Position numbers and translations under genes: made by a program. Below are positions 63,703-64,000 of a DNA stretch of 64,000 bases, in pieces. The stretch is from assembly GCA_027922465.2 (NCBI GenBank), contig BQMF02000286.1, positions 516,211 through 580,210 on the forward strand. Reading direction: 5' to 3'. The notes beneath the pieces are model-generated. The model was not told the origin of the DNA and did not search any database. It saw nothing but the letters and a program-made list of their open reading frames with translations. Position 1 is the first letter of the stretch; each line of letters opens with the position of its first letter. Source of the stretch: Turritopsis dohrnii. Its lineage: Eukaryota > Cnidaria > Hydrozoa > Anthoathecata > Oceaniidae.

Positions 63703-64000
63703 ATGACTGACAAAACAGAATCAGATTACCGATCAATGGGTTTTAATGCGTTACGAGTATTATGTGCGTCACGAAAAATAAAATATGTTAACCAAATGAA
63801 CAAAGCTAAAATACTTGAGGTACTTGAAAAAAATGATAAGGATCCATCTTATACTCTCGATCCTGAAATGAAACAATTATTTTATACACGCTATTCAAAC
63901 TGGATAAAAAACAACGAAGAAAAATATCTCAGATATCGAGAGAATAATAAAGAGCAGAAAAAGATGGTTCGCAAACAAAAAAGATTGGCTCGTTCAACCT
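63703..64000 (+). CDS. SAP-like DNA-binding protein, N-terminal part (runs off the window)
   Basis: The open frame from ATG 63703 reaches the end of the window (99 codons). Residues about 12-46 (MGFNALRVLCASRKIKYVNQ, then MNKAKILEVLEKND) fit the SAP motif pattern, a helix with L-R-x-L-C-x-x-R, a turn, then K-x-x-I-L-x-x-L, found in chromatin- and DNA-binding proteins. A very basic region follows (NNKEQKKMVRKQKRLARS). It is preceded by a TATA-like palindrome. The domain call is by pattern only, and the rest of the protein is unseen. Confidence 0.55.
   Translation, partial: MTDKTESDYRSMGFNALRVLCASRKIKYVNQMNKAKILEVLEKNDKDPSYTLDPEMKQLFYTRYSNWIKNNEEKYLRYRENNKEQKKMVRKQKRLARST

Larger units (their letters stand above)
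54200..64000. mobile_element. Polinton/Maverick (adintovirus-like) element, partial, continues beyond the window
   Basis: Thirteen or so tightly packed intronless genes are arranged in short opposed blocks: 378-aa(-), penton(+), major capsid(+), ATPase(+), PPP1R15-like(-), four small genes(+), 430-aa(-), 198-aa(+), 106-aa(+), integrase(-), SAP-like(+). Capsid, packaging ATPase and DDE integrase together define a Polinton-type virus-like transposon. No terminal repeat or 6-bp target duplication was recognised on the left, and the right end lies outside. Polymerase B and the cysteine protease are not in this part. All visible frames are open. Confidence 0.88.

Overview
The window looks like intron-rich, AT-rich nuclear DNA of an early-branching animal. 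A cnidarian is the best guess, because several transposon and Polinton proteins resemble families I associate with corals, anemones and hydrozoans; no search could be run. Host genes are few. A nearly complete 2-oxoisovalerate dehydrogenase alpha-subunit gene (BCKDHA, nine exons, minus strand) lies at 490-3345. Parts of a GABA-B-like receptor ligand-binding domain lie on the minus strand in two blocks, 8472-9365 and 32077-32976. Almost everything else is mobile DNA in nested layers.

Layout. 1-3345: BCKDHA. 3346-6490: no gene seen. 6490-8160: truncated LINE. 8472-9365: receptor exons, then a 53-bp perfect palindrome and a decayed hAT element (9395-10198). 11899-15170: DNA transposon with TA-flanked terminal repeats and a broken transposon gene. 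15515-26956: a LINE (endonuclease then reverse transcriptase) split by a very young BEL/Pao retrotransposon (16825-25946) with 327-bp LTRs that look identical, a 5-bp target duplication, an intact 1897-residue polyprotein and a long leader minisatellite. 26947-31110: Helitron pieces, MITEs and a broken SWIM/YqaJ-like gene. 32-33 kb: first receptor exons. 34993-38935: head-to-tail Helitron-like units on the plus strand. 40.6-41.2 kb: Copia remnant. 41.8-46.6 kb: decayed intron-containing transposon-associated gene ending in a CXC (tesmin/TSO1-like) domain. 46.9-53.5 kb: minus-strand Helitron-like array split by a 3.4-kb TIR element with a 9-bp target duplication, carrying a RecQ-like helicase fragment and a TTAA-flanked MITE. 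53801-54165: tRNA-derived SINE.

54200-64000 is a compact, virus-like gene block of a Polinton/Maverick (adintovirus-like) element that continues past the right edge. It encodes a single-jelly-roll minor capsid (penton) protein, a double-jelly-roll major capsid protein, an A32-type packaging ATPase, a retroviral-type DD35E integrase with the full catalytic triad, and eight or nine further genes, many with membrane segments. No DNA polymerase B or adenovirus-type protease is visible in the part shown. These genes would act together in capsid assembly, DNA packaging and chromosomal integration.

The most striking observation is a small minus-strand gene in this block (57960-58205). It carries an RVxF protein-phosphatase-1 docking motif followed by the spaced V-x-H-Y, Trp and D-R-x-R-F-x-x-R-I signature of the PPP1R15/GADD34 C-terminal domain. 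That suggests the element encodes a PP1-recruiting, eIF2-alpha-dephosphorylation factor against host translational shutoff. All three convergent gene pairs in the block are also separated by perfect hairpins, and a 44-bp tandem repeat sits in a divergent promoter region.
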